Assembly: GCA_017552455.1 (NCBI GenBank)
Contig: JAFZPX010000046.1
Coordinates: 32,535-96,534, forward strand
DNA from: Clostridiales bacterium
GTDB lineage: Bacteria; Bacillota; Clostridia; Saccharofermentanales; Saccharofermentanaceae
Direction: 5' to 3'
Length of the DNA stretch: 64,000 nucleotides
Under the pieces are notes generated by a model. It searched no databases and had not been told where the DNA came from. It saw nothing but the letters and a program-made list of their open reading frames with translations. A program made the translations under genes and the position numbers. Below, in pieces: positions 7,882 through 17,223 of this stretch (position 1 is the stretch's first letter; the number at the start of each line of letters is the position of its first letter).

Positions 7882-10029
7882 AGTGGTTCCTCCTGTTATC
7901 TCCTGCGGTAATTCCGCCTGTGCGTTTCTTCTATCATACTTGTCTTTGCCCGGCTCGAAAAGGTTAATCCTCAAAGCATTCATACATACGGTAAAGCTTG
8001 AGATGCTCATGGCCGCTGCACCCAGTACGGGGCTCATGTTGATGCCGAACCCTGAAAGGGCACCTGCAGCGATAGGGATGAGCAGGATGTTATAGATAAA
8101 GGCCCAGAATAGATTCTCGTGGATGTTCTTAACGGTCTTGTGAGAAAGTCTTATCGCAGCGGGTACATCCGTAAGGATGGATCTCACAAGCACAATATCT
8201 GCAGCATCTATTGCTACATCAGTACCTGCACCAATAGCAATTCCGATATCCGCACTCGTAAGAGCGGGAGCGTCGTTGATTCCGTCTCCGACCATCGCAA
8301 CTTTGCCGTAGTTCTTAAGCTCATTGATTACTCTGTTCTTACCCTCGGGAAGAACGCCTGCAACTACTCTGTCGACACCCGCTTTCTTGGCTATCGCATT
8401 TGCGGTACGCTCATTGTCTCCTGTCAGCATAACAGTCGTGATGCCCATGTTATGAATCTGTCTGATGGCTTCCTGAGATTCTTCCTTGATCGTATCGGCT
8501 ACCGCTATGATTCCTAAGAATCTGTCTTCCTGTGCGAAGAAGAGGGGAGTCTTGCCCTCGTTAGAAATATTAACTGATTCTAAGATTGCCTCATCGGGTA
8601 CTTTAATAACGCTAATTATATAGTCTTTGTTTCCGCCGAAGGTTTTCTTGCCGTTGACTGTACCGGTAAGACCCTTGCCGGGAACGGCCGTAAAATCCTT
8701 ACATTCATATGTATCTTCAGAATAGGCGACAACAGCCTTTGCCAGAGGGTGCTCTGACTTGCTCTCGAGACTTGCAGCAAGCTTTAGCAATTCAGACTTT
8801 TCGAGGCCTGAAGCAGGGACGATGTCTGTTACTGAAGGTTCGCCGCACGTTATGGTTCCTGTCTTGTCGAGAGCCACGATCTGTATCTTCTCGGTCTGTT
8901 CAAGAGCAGTTGCAGTCTTGAAGAGGATGCTGTTCTTGGCTCCTACGCCGTTTCCTGCCATGATCGCAACGGGTGTGGCAAGTCCCAATGCGCATGGACA
9001 GCTTACAACGAGCACTGCGATACCGTGTGTAAGCGCAGTGGAGAAAGACTCTCCTATGATAAGCCAGATGATGGTAACCAAGAGGGCAACTCCTAATACT
9101 GCAGGAACGAATATACCTGATATCTTATCGGCAATTCTTGCTATAGGAGCTTTGCTCGAGGCACTGTCGCTTACCATCTTTATTATCTGTGATATGGTCG
9201 TATCTTCGCCGACCCTTGTGGCACGGCACTTGATAAAGCCTGTCTGATTGATTGTGGCAGCGGAGACTTTGTCGCCTGTGAATTTATCTACAGGTATTGA
9301 TTCGCCTGTAAGAGCTGATTCGTTTACTGTACTTGTGCCTTCTTCTATGATGCCGTCGACAGGGATGCTCTCGCCGGGTCTGACCACGAAGATATCATTT
9401 ACCTTAACATCTTCGATGCCTACCGTTGTCTCCTGACCGTCCTTGATGACAACGGCTGTCTTGGGAGCGAGATCCATCAGGCTCTTAAGAGCATTTGTGG
9501 TGCGACCCTTGGATATGGATTCCAGAAGTTTACCAACCGTAATAAGTGTGACGATCATTGCAGCTGAATCGTAGTAACCGTAAAGGAATGATACGGCAGA
9601 ACCCATTGCAACGAGTGTATCCATATTAGGTGCTCGATGTATAGCTGATTTGAAACCGCTTATGAAGAACTTGTTGTTAATTATGAGAATGGCAAGAGCT
9701 AAGACCATCTGTATGATTGGTCTGTCCATTCCTGCGATCATTAGTATGATGAGAAGTATAACAGATGCGATGAGACGCTTTATAAGAACAGGTTTCTCCT
9801 TGTTCTCGAGTGACTTGCTGTCCTCTTTGCCGGTACTGAGGCGCGCTCCATAACCGGCATTCTCTACAGCGCTGATTATATCTTCATGAGATGCCGTGCC
9901 TTCAACTGTCATTGAGTTGGTAAGAAGGGAGACGGTGCAGGAATCTACTCCGGGAACGCTGTTCACGGCCTTTTCGACATGTGCCTGACATGCGGCACAA
10001 CTCATTCCTGTTACATCGTACTTCGCCAT
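7669..10029 (-). CDS. copA: Copper-exporting P1B-type ATPase CopA with a C-terminal CopZ-like domain
   Basis: 786 residues. Exports Cu(I) using ATP. An N-terminal HMA domain has GMSCAAC (Cys11, Cys14). The P1B core has SCPCALGLA, the phosphorylation site DKTGT, SEHPLAK, TGDN and GDGINDAP, with the usual eight membrane segments. After a linker a second HMA domain follows (GMMCKHC, Cys729 and Cys732), an extension most CopA proteins lack. This domain is preceded, in frame, by a perfect AGGAGG and ATG (see the nested entry). The gene starts one base after the csoR stop, forming a csoR–copA operon under a copper-responsive promoter. Confidence 0.93.
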   Translation of the reverse strand: MAKYDVTGMSCAACQAHVEKAVNSVPGVDSCTVSLLTNSMTVEGTASHEDIISAVENAGYGARLSTGKEDSKSLENKEKPVLIKRLIASVILLIILMIAGMDRPIIQMVLALAILIINNKFFISGFKSAIHRAPNMDTLVAMGSAVSFLYGYYDSAAMIVTLITVGKLLESISKGRTTNALKSLMDLAPKTAVVIKDGQETTVGIEDVKVNDIFVVRPGESIPVDGIIEEGTSTVNESALTGESIPVDKFTGDKVSAATINQTGFIKCRATRVGEDTTISQIIKMVSDSASSKAPIARIADKISGIFVPAVLGVALLVTIIWLIIGESFSTALTHGIAVLVVSCPCALGLATPVAIMAGNGVGAKNSILFKTATALEQTEKIQIVALDKTGTITCGEPSVTDIVPASGLEKSELLKLAASLESKSEHPLAKAVVAYSEDTYECKDFTAVPGKGLTGTVNGKKTFGGNKDYIISVIKVPDEAILESVNISNEGKTPLFFAQEDRFLGIIAVADTIKEESQEAIRQIHNMGITTVMLTGDNERTANAIAKKAGVDRVVAGVLPEGKNRVINELKNYGKVAMVGDGINDAPALTSADIGIAIGAGTDVAIDAADIVLVRSILTDVPAAIRLSHKTVKNIHENLFWAFIYNILLIPIAAGALSGFGINMSPVLGAAAMSISSFTVCMNALRINLFEPGKDKYDRRNAQAELPQEITGGTTMATKTISIEGMMCKHCEKAVRNALMDIPGVVTAKASHEAGTATVELDGDVTDEMLTKTITDLDYTVTGIN

Positions 10030-10030
10030 A

Positions 10031-10336
10031 TTACTTCATCATCTTCTGCAGAAGCTCTACGAGCTCGTCTATCTTCTCGTCGGAACCGTTCTTAACGTCA
10101 TCCTTTACGCACGACTTTATGTGGCTTCCAAGCAGTACCTTCGAAAAGGAGTTGAGCGAGCATCTTGCAGCATTAACCTGGGTTAAGATGTCTACGCAGT
10201 AAGCGCCTTCATCGACCATCTTATGTATGCCTCTGATCTGACCTTCGATCCTGTTAAGACGGCTTATAAGATCCTTGATCTCATCTTCGCTTCTGTCTTT
10301 GTGTTCGCAGTGAGGACATTTTTTACCGTTGCTCAT
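10031..10336 (-). CDS. csoR: CsoR family copper-sensing repressor
   Basis: 101-residue all-helical DUF156 regulator. The Cu(I) ligand triad is present: Cys47 (AYCVDIL), His72 and Cys76 (GSHIKSC). An N-terminal extension CPHCEH may bind metal too. The HMA ATPase downstream and the palindromic operator upstream support copper rather than nickel or formaldehyde sensing. ATG at 10336 is set by GGAGG at 10347–10343 with 6 bases of spacing. Apo-CsoR binds the operator at 10351–10367, and Cu(I) releases it (family knowledge), so the operon is likely autoregulated. Confidence 0.92.
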   Translation of the reverse strand: MSNGKKCPHCEHKDRSEDEIKDLISRLNRIEGQIRGIHKMVDEGAYCVDILTQVNAARCSLNSFSKVLLGSHIKSCVKDDVKNGSDEKIDELVELLQKMMK

Positions 10337-10350
10337 ATACTGCCTCCGAT

Positions 10351-10367
10351 ATACCCCTAGGGGGTAT
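10351..10367 (-). promoter_or_regulatory. CsoR operator
   Basis: Perfect inverted repeat ATACCCC-TAG-GGGGTAT, matching the known CsoR site type (TACCCC...GGGGTA). It lies between the csoR promoter and the csoR ribosome binding site, roughly +5 to +22 of the predicted transcript, so bound CsoR would block transcription of csoR–copA. Confidence 0.88.
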
Positions 10368-10378
10368 GTTATATACGG

Positions 10379-10407
10379 ATATTAATCTTTGCCCAAAGAG
10401 ATGTCAA
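10379..10407 (-). promoter_or_regulatory. csoR–copA promoter
   Basis: On the minus strand: -35 TTGACA (10407–10402), 17-base spacer, -10 TAATAT (10384–10379). Near-consensus sigma-A promoter, predicted start around 10372, just upstream of the CsoR operator. It overlaps a possible forward promoter for the radical SAM gene. Confidence 0.85.
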
Positions 10408-10417
10408 TCAATTATAA

Positions 10418-11527
10418 TTGTCATATGGACGGCAGAGCGGAGCATTCGATATTCAGGCTTATATGACGCGCGGAGTGGAGCGTGTTGTTGCCGATGCGGT
10501 TCGTGCAACGCTTAAAAATCCCAAGGAAAGCATCTTTATGGCTAAGTTTGCCGCAGCGTCCCGCCGTGCATCCGCAAGACGCAGGGAGGCTGAGGAGAAA
10601 GGTGAACATATACCGGCTTTTCTTATCGCGAGCATTACTTCCCAGTGCAATCTTCACTGCGCCGGCTGCTATTCAAGGTGTAATAATGCGACCTCGGATG
10701 AGACTCCGGTTAATCTTCTGACCCAAGATGACTGGAATAAGATATTCGCTGAAGCAAATTATATCGGTATCAGCTTTATTCTTCTTGCAGGCGGTGAGCC
10801 TATGCTCAGACGTGATGTTATAGAAGCGGCAGGGAACATCCCTGATATCCTTTTTCCGGTCTTTACCAACGGAACATTCATGAACGACCGGTACCTTGAT
10901 CTTCTCGATGAACACAGGAATCTTATCCCGATTATCAGCCTGGAAGGAGACAGGGAAGTTACGGACAGGCGAAGGGGAGACGGGGTCTACGATAAGCTTG
11001 TAACTGCTATGGACAGACTTAATGGCAGAGGAATTATCTTCGGGGCTTCGGTTACGGTTACTGCTGAGAATCTTAATGATGTTCTGTCGGATAGATTTGT
11101 AAGCGATCTGTCGGCGCGCGGCTGTAAAGCTGTTATATATGTGGAGTATGTTCCGGTCGAAGAAGAAAGCATTGATCTTGCACCCGGCGATAAAGAACGT
11201 GAGGTTATTGAAGGAAGGATATCGGATCTTCGCCGCGATTATCAGCAGATGCTGTTTATCTCGTTCCCGGGTGATGAGAAAAGCTCAGGCGGCTGCGTGG
11301 CTGCGGGCAGAGGTTTCTTCCATATAAATGCATACGGTGGCGCAGAACCTTGTCCTTTTTCTCCGTATTCTGATATCTATGTGAAAGATACATCCCTTAA
11401 AGATGCAATCGATTCAGTTTTTTTCCGTAAACTACGTGCCGGCGGATATCTTTTGGATGAACATATCGGCGGATGTACTCTTGCTGCGAAAAAAGACGAA
11501 GTACAGCGTTTGCTACAAGAAAAGTAA
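10418..11527 (+). CDS. Radical SAM protein with Cys-containing C-terminus
   Basis: 369-residue radical SAM enzyme. Cluster motif CNLHCAGC (Cys77, 81, 84), then GGEPML typical of the SAM-binding strand, and NGTFMND. C-terminal cysteines in GGC, EPCPF and GGCTLA resemble a SPASM-like or auxiliary-cluster region. Substrate unknown. The TTG at 10418 is chosen because the N-terminal residues (SGAFDIQAYMTRGVE) look family-like, but no good ribosome binding site precedes it and a TATAAT covers 10413–10418; ATG at 10461 is the alternative start. It is divergent from csoR, so a metal link is possible but unproven. Confidence 0.8.
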   Translation: MSYGRQSGAFDIQAYMTRGVERVVADAVRATLKNPKESIFMAKFAAASRRASARRREAEEKGEHIPAFLIASITSQCNLHCAGCYSRCNNATSDETPVNLLTQDDWNKIFAEANYIGISFILLAGGEPMLRRDVIEAAGNIPDILFPVFTNGTFMNDRYLDLLDEHRNLIPIISLEGDREVTDRRRGDGVYDKLVTAMDRLNGRGIIFGASVTVTAENLNDVLSDRFVSDLSARGCKAVIYVEYVPVEEESIDLAPGDKEREVIEGRISDLRRDYQQMLFISFPGDEKSSGGCVAAGRGFFHINAYGGAEPCPFSPYSDIYVKDTSLKDAIDSVFFRKLRAGGYLLDEHIGGCTLAAKKDEVQRLLQEK

Positions 11528-11620
11528 AATCTTACTGACAATTAACAAATTGTTGATACAATTTTACATCTATACGGGTAAACTCTTATCGATAACTTTT
11601 AAATTATAGGAGGAGTCCTA

Positions 11621-12208
11621 ATGCTTTTTGATGCGGTAATCAAGATCAGACGCTCATCTATTCTTGCCGCGATCTTACTGGCATGTCTGGGTGTGGTACT
11701 GCTCATGTGTCCCGAGCAGTACATCGAGACACTCGTAATGTTCGCAGGTTATGTCATGATCGTTTTTTCGTTGGAACAGAGCTTGGAGTTTCTTAACAGC
11801 AAGCGGTCGATAATGAGTTATATCTCGTTCACGCTGGCGCTGGTAGTGGGACTTGTGGGACTTGCGGTGCTCGTGTTTAACCAGGATGTCTTGTATACGC
11901 TTTGCTGGGCGTTCGGCGTGTTGCTTATAGTGGACGGCGGCAACACCTGTTACTACGCTCTGACCTTCGCCAAGAGGGCGAGCCGTCCGGGTTGGTCCAT
12001 ACTTGTAATCCTCTCGACGATCCTTATCATCTTCGGACTTTTGCTGATCGTCGGAATCATCTATTTCAATCATTCGGTACTGGCATCACCTTTGTTCCTC
12101 ATGAAGATAATCGGAATCTCTGTTTTATTCTGTGCGATCGTAAGTGCGGTAAGGCTTCTGTGGATCCTGCCGGTTAAGGAAGGAGGCGAAGCTAATGAAG
12201 AAGCATGA
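11621..12208 (+). CDS. DUF308 (HdeD-like) membrane protein
   Basis: 195 residues with six hydrophobic segments in the paired pattern of DUF308/HdeD-like proteins. AGGAGG lies about 6 bases before the ATG. The C-terminal tail is charged (KEGGEANEEA) and its coding overlaps the AarF-like gene by 14 bases, so the two are translationally coupled. HdeD-type proteins are linked to acid or envelope stress in enterics, but the role in Clostridia is not known. First gene of a four-gene cluster running to 15133. Confidence 0.75.
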   Translation: MLFDAVIKIRRSSILAAILLACLGVVLLMCPEQYIETLVMFAGYVMIVFSLEQSLEFLNSKRSIMSYISFTLALVVGLVGLAVLVFNQDVLYTLCWAFGVLLIVDGGNTCYYALTFAKRASRPGWSILVILSTILIIFGLLLIVGIIYFNHSVLASPLFLMKIIGISVLFCAIVSAVRLLWILPVKEGGEANEEA

Positions 12209-13985
12209 GCAGCCTAAGAACAAACTGGAGCAGACAAAGGAGCTTATAGCCGGCAAAAGAGCTCAGAACCGCGAGAATGCGAGACTGCGCTACAACGCCA
12301 CCAAGATGAAGATTGAAGACCGTAAGGCGCATCTGCAGGCGGCATCGCAGGAGATGAGCGATGACTTGAGAAGACTTCTGTCGAAGGAGCTCGAAGATAA
12401 GGAAAAGAACGAGAAGACCCGCGGGTCCGAGATGCTCAGTATTTTCGCCGCGCATAACTACTATGCAGACGGTCTTACTCCCGTAGAGCTTCGAACGACA
12501 CTCGAGGACTTGGGTCCCACTTACGTTAAGATCGGACAGATCATGTCGAGCCGTGTCGACTTGCTGCCGGAGGAGTACTGCAAGGAACTCGAGAAGCTTC
12601 GTTCCAACGTAAAGCCGCTTGATGCCGAGGTCGTCCGCGCGATGATCGAGCAGGAGACAGGCAAGAAGATCGATGAGATCTACAGCGAGTTCTCGGATAA
12701 GCCTCTGGGTTCCGCTTCGATCGGACAGGTTCATTTCGGTGTGTTAAAGGACGGTACCAAGGTCGTAACCAAGGTACAGCGTCCGCTCATCGCAGACATG
12801 GTAGTAAAGGACTTTGAACTTCTTAAGAAGCTCGGAGGCGTCGCGAATGTCGTTACCGAGGGCAGCGGCTCCAAGACCTTGGATCTTGTCTCCGTTCTCG
12901 AGGAGCTTGAGAAGGTTACTTACGAAGAGCTCGACTTCCGCGTAGAGGCGGAGAGAACGAAGTTCTTCAAGGAGCACTGTGTCGAGGACGAGAATGTAAT
13001 TGCGTGTCCTACGGTTATCGACGAGCTCACCACGTCGCGCATCTTCACGATGACTTTTGTAGACGGCGTTACGCTCGCAAAAAAGGATGTTCTCATCGAG
13101 AAGGGCTATGACCTCAATGCCATCGGTCAGGCTGTAGTAAGCAACTTCGTTCATCAGGTAATGGATGTCGGATTCTTCCACGCAGACCCGCACCAGGGCA
13201 ATATCATGGTAAGTGAGGGCATACCTTACTGGATCGACTTCGGCATGATCGGTCAGGTCACCGAGCAGGATATGAACTTCATCATCAGCATGATCACATC
13301 ACTGCTTAAGGGTGACGCGGAGGAGCTCGTAAAGGGTGTTGAGTCCATCGGTGCGACCTCACCCGACACGGATCACGATAAGATCCTGGAAGGTGCGGAG
13401 AAGCTTCTTAGTAAGTATTCCGACGTTACGAGTGTCAACGACCTCGATGTAATGGTCCTCTTTAATGAGGTCACGGATCTTGCCAAGGAGAATAATGTCG
13501 AGCTTCCCGGGCGTTTCACGATGCTCGGCAGGTCGGTCATCACGATCGAGGGAGTTATCGAGGACATCTGTCCCGAGCTTAATCTGCTTGAGCTTCTGAC
13601 GGCGAAGATCTCCGACAGGATCAAGAAGAGCTTCGACCTTAAGAAGACTGCTATCGACTTCGGCAAGGGCGTGCTCGATGTAGGCAGTAAGACGGTAAAG
13701 ATTCCGGCACAGATCTCGGATATGCTGGGTAACATTAACCGCGGCAAGCTCAAGGTCAACATGGAGGTTACGGGACTCGATGAGCCTCTCGACAGGATCG
13801 GTGAGTTCCTGCGCTATTCACTGCTTCTTATCGTGGCATGCGTGGTGTTCCTCGGAAGCTGCGTACTGTGTCTTGCGAAGATCGAGCCCATGGCTGCGGG
13901 TAACGTGCCGATCCTGGCGCTCGCGGGAATCCTGTTCTCGATAGCACTCGGCATCTTCTCTGTAAAGAAGCTGTGGAAGAAGTGA
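12195..13985 (+). CDS. AarF/UbiB (ABC1/ADCK) family atypical kinase
   Basis: 596 residues. N-terminal ~75 residues are charged and helical. Then come the family motifs: KIGQ at 113–116 region (KxGQ), the Ala-rich nucleotide loop LGSASIGQVH at 171–180, the VQRP strand with its Lys, the catalytic HADPHQGN, and DFGMIG. Two membrane segments end the protein. UbiB proteins act in ubiquinone synthesis or lipid handling; an anaerobic Clostridium has no ubiquinone, so a lipid or quinone-independent role is likely (inference). GGAGG lies just before the ATG within the upstream gene. Confidence 0.88.
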   Translation: MKKHEQPKNKLEQTKELIAGKRAQNRENARLRYNATKMKIEDRKAHLQAASQEMSDDLRRLLSKELEDKEKNEKTRGSEMLSIFAAHNYYADGLTPVELRTTLEDLGPTYVKIGQIMSSRVDLLPEEYCKELEKLRSNVKPLDAEVVRAMIEQETGKKIDEIYSEFSDKPLGSASIGQVHFGVLKDGTKVVTKVQRPLIADMVVKDFELLKKLGGVANVVTEGSGSKTLDLVSVLEELEKVTYEELDFRVEAERTKFFKEHCVEDENVIACPTVIDELTTSRIFTMTFVDGVTLAKKDVLIEKGYDLNAIGQAVVSNFVHQVMDVGFFHADPHQGNIMVSEGIPYWIDFGMIGQVTEQDMNFIISMITSLLKGDAEELVKGVESIGATSPDTDHDKILEGAEKLLSKYSDVTSVNDLDVMVLFNEVTDLAKENNVELPGRFTMLGRSVITIEGVIEDICPELNLLELLTAKISDRIKKSFDLKKTAIDFGKGVLDVGSKTVKIPAQISDMLGNINRGKLKVNMEVTGLDEPLDRIGEFLRYSLLLIVACVVFLGSCVLCLAKIEPMAAGNVPILALAGILFSIALGIFSVKKLWKK

Positions 13986-13986
13986 T

Positions 13987-14592
13987 ATGAGCAGGAACTC
14001 TAAGATCGAGCGCTACCACGGTCAGGGCGAGGGCGTAAACGAGAAGAACATAGAGCGTTACGGCTATCCCAAGTATTCGCTGTATTCGACTCGCAGGATC
14101 CTGTCGAGAAAGCAGCAGATCGAGGTCACGGACGAAGACGGCAACGTGCTTTACATGTCGGAATCCGAGCCTATGATCCTGCTCGACAAGACTCTGATCA
14201 CGGACGCGGACGGCAACGAGGTGGCGCGCTTCGAGAGAAGACCCAACGTCATACGCGAGAAGCATGTCCTCACCATGAGTTCCGGCATGGAGCTCCTGCT
14301 CGAAAAGGAGCCGCTCCACATTATCAAAGAGATAACCAATATAAAGAAGCTCGACTGGCAGCTTAAAGGCAACGTGGGAAGGCTTAACTTCGAGATAGTG
14401 GATATATTCGGGCAGGTCGTCGCGGTCATCGGCCAGAAGAGGGTGTCAAAGGACGATAAGTACAGCATCGACATCTATCAGGATGAGTGTGCGGATGTTG
14501 TGGCCTGCATACTTATCATCCTCATGCATATAGTGCGTGACCGTAACATCAAGGGCGCGGCCAAGGCTCTGAAGAAGGCGGGTCCCAAATAA
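13987..14592 (+). CDS. LURP-one/YxjI-like protein
   Basis: 201 residues. The central part shows the Tubby-like LURP-one-related pattern: short strands with a repeated V.D.DGN motif (IEVTDEDGNVLYM, LITDADGNEVARF), and a hydrophobic C-terminal helix (ADVVACILIILMHIV) as in the family. Such proteins are thought to bind phospholipid or act as membrane-tethered scramblase-like folds; no activity is proven here. It starts one base after the AarF-like stop, so is probably in the same operon. Family assignment is by pattern and is moderate. Confidence 0.6.
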   Translation: MSRNSKIERYHGQGEGVNEKNIERYGYPKYSLYSTRRILSRKQQIEVTDEDGNVLYMSESEPMILLDKTLITDADGNEVARFERRPNVIREKHVLTMSSGMELLLEKEPLHIIKEITNIKKLDWQLKGNVGRLNFEIVDIFGQVVAVIGQKRVSKDDKYSIDIYQDECADVVACILIILMHIVRDRNIKGAAKALKKAGPK

Positions 14593-14695
14593 CAATTGTA
14601 AAAGAAACTTGTTAATAATTTGGTAATACGGAGTTCAATAGCAGGCAACAATCATTTGTTAAATTATTTTTATACATTTACGGAGGTAAATCATT

Positions 14696-15133
14696 ATGGC
14701 AATTAAAGCACGCATGGAACAGGCCCAGGCCAGGATCAAGGAGACAAAGGCCAAGGTAAAGGATGCAGGTGAGACAGCAGCGATCGCTGCCATGCTTACC
14801 AAGGACGAGATCGACAAGAAGATCGCTGACTCCAAGGGCGAGCTCGTCGCAGCTCAGGAGAATGTACGTATCGCTTCCGAACGCCGTAAGAGCAAGCTCA
14901 GCTCCGAGCTTATCAAGGCTCAGATGACGATCGCAGCTGCCAAGCAGGCTATCACCGACAAGAAGGAAGCTGTCGACAAGGAGAAGAGGATCGCACGTAT
15001 CGACGATCTCATCAGCTACTCCGAGTGCTGTGAAGCCATGGCTGTACAGATTCTTCTCGAGGCAGACCTCGCTATGCTTACTGCTGCTGCAGAAGCTGCC
15101 GAGTACATCGAGAAGTATGGTGACGACGCTTAA
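14696..15133 (+). CDS. Coiled-coil protein of unknown function
   Basis: 145 residues, almost entirely helical and rich in Ala, Lys and Glu, with heptad-like hydrophobic spacing over residues ~1–105 (RIKETKAKVKDAGETAA; SKLSSELIKAQMTIAAA), then a C-terminal helix containing two adjacent cysteines (SECCEAM). No signal peptide or membrane segment. GGAGG at 14681–14685 precedes the ATG. It follows the AarF/LURP-one genes on the same strand but after a 103-base gap, and is closed by a strong terminator. I do not recognise the family. Confidence 0.7.
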   Translation: MAIKARMEQAQARIKETKAKVKDAGETAAIAAMLTKDEIDKKIADSKGELVAAQENVRIASERRKSKLSSELIKAQMTIAAAKQAITDKKEAVDKEKRIARIDDLISYSECCEAMAVQILLEADLAMLTAAAEAAEYIEKYGDDA

Positions 15134-15165
15134 GTAATATCCTCTAAAGCTTTATTACAGTTCAT

Positions 15166-15198
15166 AACGATCCCGGGCATTGTTTCGGGATCGTTTTT
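15166..15198 (+). terminator. Intrinsic terminator after the coiled-coil gene
   Basis: Ten-base stem AACGATCCCG (15166–15175) with CGGGATCGTT (15186–15195), ending in five T. It closes the 11621–15133 cluster. Confidence 0.85.
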
Positions 15199-15244
15199 GT
15201 ATGTGTTATAGTGATATAAGATTGTTTTAAGGGAGAAGAAAGAA

Positions 15245-16036
15245 ATGGCAGAGTATCAGTATAATGAACAGAATCAGTCTCAAGGCAACAACGGTCTGTG
15301 TATCGCGGGTTTTGTTGTTTCCTTGGTTTCACTTCTGTGCTGCGGACTTACGAGCATCATCGGACTTATCCTGTCCATCATCGGTGTAGCTACATCCAAG
15401 GGCAGAAAGAAGGGGCTTGGTATCGCAGGTATCATAATCTCTTCGATAATGACAGTGTTACTTATTGGAGGAATGATCGTTAATTATTCAGATTTGATTA
15501 ACCAAGACTATTCCGATATCGAGGAGCTTGAAGAATGGCTTGATTCTCTTGAGGAAGAATCCGGAAGCGGCTCCAGCAGAAGAAGCAGTAGTAATGATGA
15601 GATCTCAGACAGCGATATTACGAGTGTTGATTGGATCGATGAAGAAGACGGATCTTATCTCGTATTCCAGCGCGGTCATACTTTCAGATATTACATGACG
15701 GCTGACGACCTCGATGACAACTACTATGAAGGCTCTTATGAGCTGTATGTAGGCGATGAGGCTATCGAATTCATCTCAGAAGACCTTGAGGAGTTCGGTG
15801 TTACAGAAGATGAGATTGAAGATCTTATCGAGATGAACGACGAGTATACGGAAGAGAATGTAGTTCTTCTTTATCTGCACTACGATTGCCGTATGCAGAA
15901 TGGTGTTGATACATTAAGTGGCTTGAGAGATGCTCCTTACTGTGGTTTTGCAATTACAGATGACGGAGAGCTTAATCTTGATCTCGTAAACATGAATAGT
16001 GCTAACTACTATTACTTCATTCCTTACGAGGACTGA
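15245..16036 (+). CDS. DUF4190-like membrane protein with acidic extracellular domain
   Basis: 263 residues. The N-terminus after a Gln/Asn-rich tail has two close hydrophobic hairpins (GLCIAGFVVSLVSLLCCGL; GLGIAGIIISSIMTVLL), the DUF4190-like arrangement. A Ser-rich acidic linker (~95–120) follows, then an acidic C-terminal domain with alternating strands (GSYLVFQRGHTFRYYM; YYEGSYELYVGDEA) like small lipocalin-type domains in clostridial surface proteins. Function unknown. Convergent with the acyltransferase gene, 7 bases apart. Confidence 0.65.
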   Translation: MAEYQYNEQNQSQGNNGLCIAGFVVSLVSLLCCGLTSIIGLILSIIGVATSKGRKKGLGIAGIIISSIMTVLLIGGMIVNYSDLINQDYSDIEELEEWLDSLEEESGSGSSRRSSSNDEISDSDITSVDWIDEEDGSYLVFQRGHTFRYYMTADDLDDNYYEGSYELYVGDEAIEFISEDLEEFGVTEDEIEDLIEMNDEYTEENVVLLYLHYDCRMQNGVDTLSGLRDAPYCGFAITDDGELNLDLVNMNSANYYYFIPYED

Positions 16037-16043
16037 TAGTAGC

Positions 16044-17207
16044 TTAAGTTACTTTACCGTCGAACAGGCCTGACTTTCTTTCAAGAACTAAGTTCTTAAT
16101 AATATAGACTGCAGAGCTGATTATAATAGTGCTGACTATCACTGCCGGCAGATAAACTGAGATTCCGAATCTACTAGACAGGAAGAACAGTGTGCCGATC
16201 ATCAGATAGTTCAGCATTATTATTTCGAGAGAAATCTTGCCGAGGAACTTGAGAACAGGGTTGCTGAACTTTAACTTGGACATGATAGTGACGATAAGGA
16301 TCAGGAAGACAATCTCAAATACAGTTTCCTGACCAAGTCCCTTGAGCTTATCCAGAAGAGGATTAGGAACGTCGTCGTATTCTGTCCAGTAGATAGATAA
16401 ATCCATCAGATGTCTGTGGATGATATCAAGTACAACAAACAGTACGGAAGAAACGATAAGGATAGGTAAGAAAGCCTTCTTTATTGCTTTATTTATGCTT
16501 TCTTCCTTGTATGCATAGAACATACCGAGAGGGAACATAAGGATAGTGTTATACCACCATTCGCCCTTGAACCAGTAGGACATGGTCTGTGAATCAGAGT
16601 GTCCGGCAAGTAGGCCGATGACCATCATTATGACAACAGCGCCTGTCATGATGAGAATACCGGTAAGCGGCTTCTTTACCTTGGCAAATACTATCCTGAA
16701 TATGATGTACAGAAGCATAATCTCGACCGCGAACCACATCTGATTGTTTACGAGGAAAATGCCGAAGAAACTGCAAACAACAGCGCCGAATCCGAAGTGT
16801 GCTCCAATCCTGATATTGCTCAGGAGTGCCGCTGTCAGATAGATATAATTGCAGATAAAGAACGGTACCAGTACAGTAAATATTCTTCTTCGCATAAAGC
16901 CTTTGATGTAGTTCTTATCTGTCATCCATCTCTTTATGAGTCCGAATCCGGAACAGAAGAAGAAGAAAGCTACCGCGAGTATTCCGTAATAGTAGAAGTT
17001 CATGAGCTCGCCTATATTAATACCTGCGAATCTGAGAATAACAACAGTCTGGTGAAGCATTATAAACACTGCCAGGAAGCCCTGGAACTCTTTTGTTGAT
17101 TCACGGTCGAAGAAAGATATCTCATTATGTGATCTTCGGGATGCTCCTATGAGCAGGAGTGCACCGAGAAAAGCTATGCAGATATAAAATGTTACCGTCA
17201 ATTCCAC
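16044..17207 (-). CDS. Acyltransferase 3 family membrane protein
   Basis: 387 residues with about ten membrane segments. Acyltransferase-3 proteins move acetyl or other acyl groups to extracellular glycans or teichoic acids. His in IMLHQTVV near the N-terminus is in the position of the family's conserved His. It is clearly related to the N-terminal half of the protein at 17613–19817: both have VLVPFF.CN, GEWWYN and NPVLKFLG.ISLE at the same relative positions. Last gene of a three-gene minus-strand group. Confidence 0.82.
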   Translation of the reverse strand: MELTVTFYICIAFLGALLLIGASRRSHNEISFFDRESTKEFQGFLAVFIMLHQTVVILRFAGINIGELMNFYYYGILAVAFFFFCSGFGLIKRWMTDKNYIKGFMRRRIFTVLVPFFICNYIYLTAALLSNIRIGAHFGFGAVVCSFFGIFLVNNQMWFAVEIMLLYIIFRIVFAKVKKPLTGILIMTGAVVIMMVIGLLAGHSDSQTMSYWFKGEWWYNTILMFPLGMFYAYKEESINKAIKKAFLPILIVSSVLFVVLDIIHRHLMDLSIYWTEYDDVPNPLLDKLKGLGQETVFEIVFLILIVTIMSKLKFSNPVLKFLGKISLEIIMLNYLMIGTLFFLSSRFGISVYLPAVIVSTIIISSAVYIIKNLVLERKSGLFDGKVT

Positions 17208-17223
17208 CTGTTGTTTTCCTTTC

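Noticed and set aside
7881..7900. Frameshift or sequencing error splitting copA from copZ
   Set aside because: The frame is open across the linker and both domains are intact; a real fusion with an internal start explains it.
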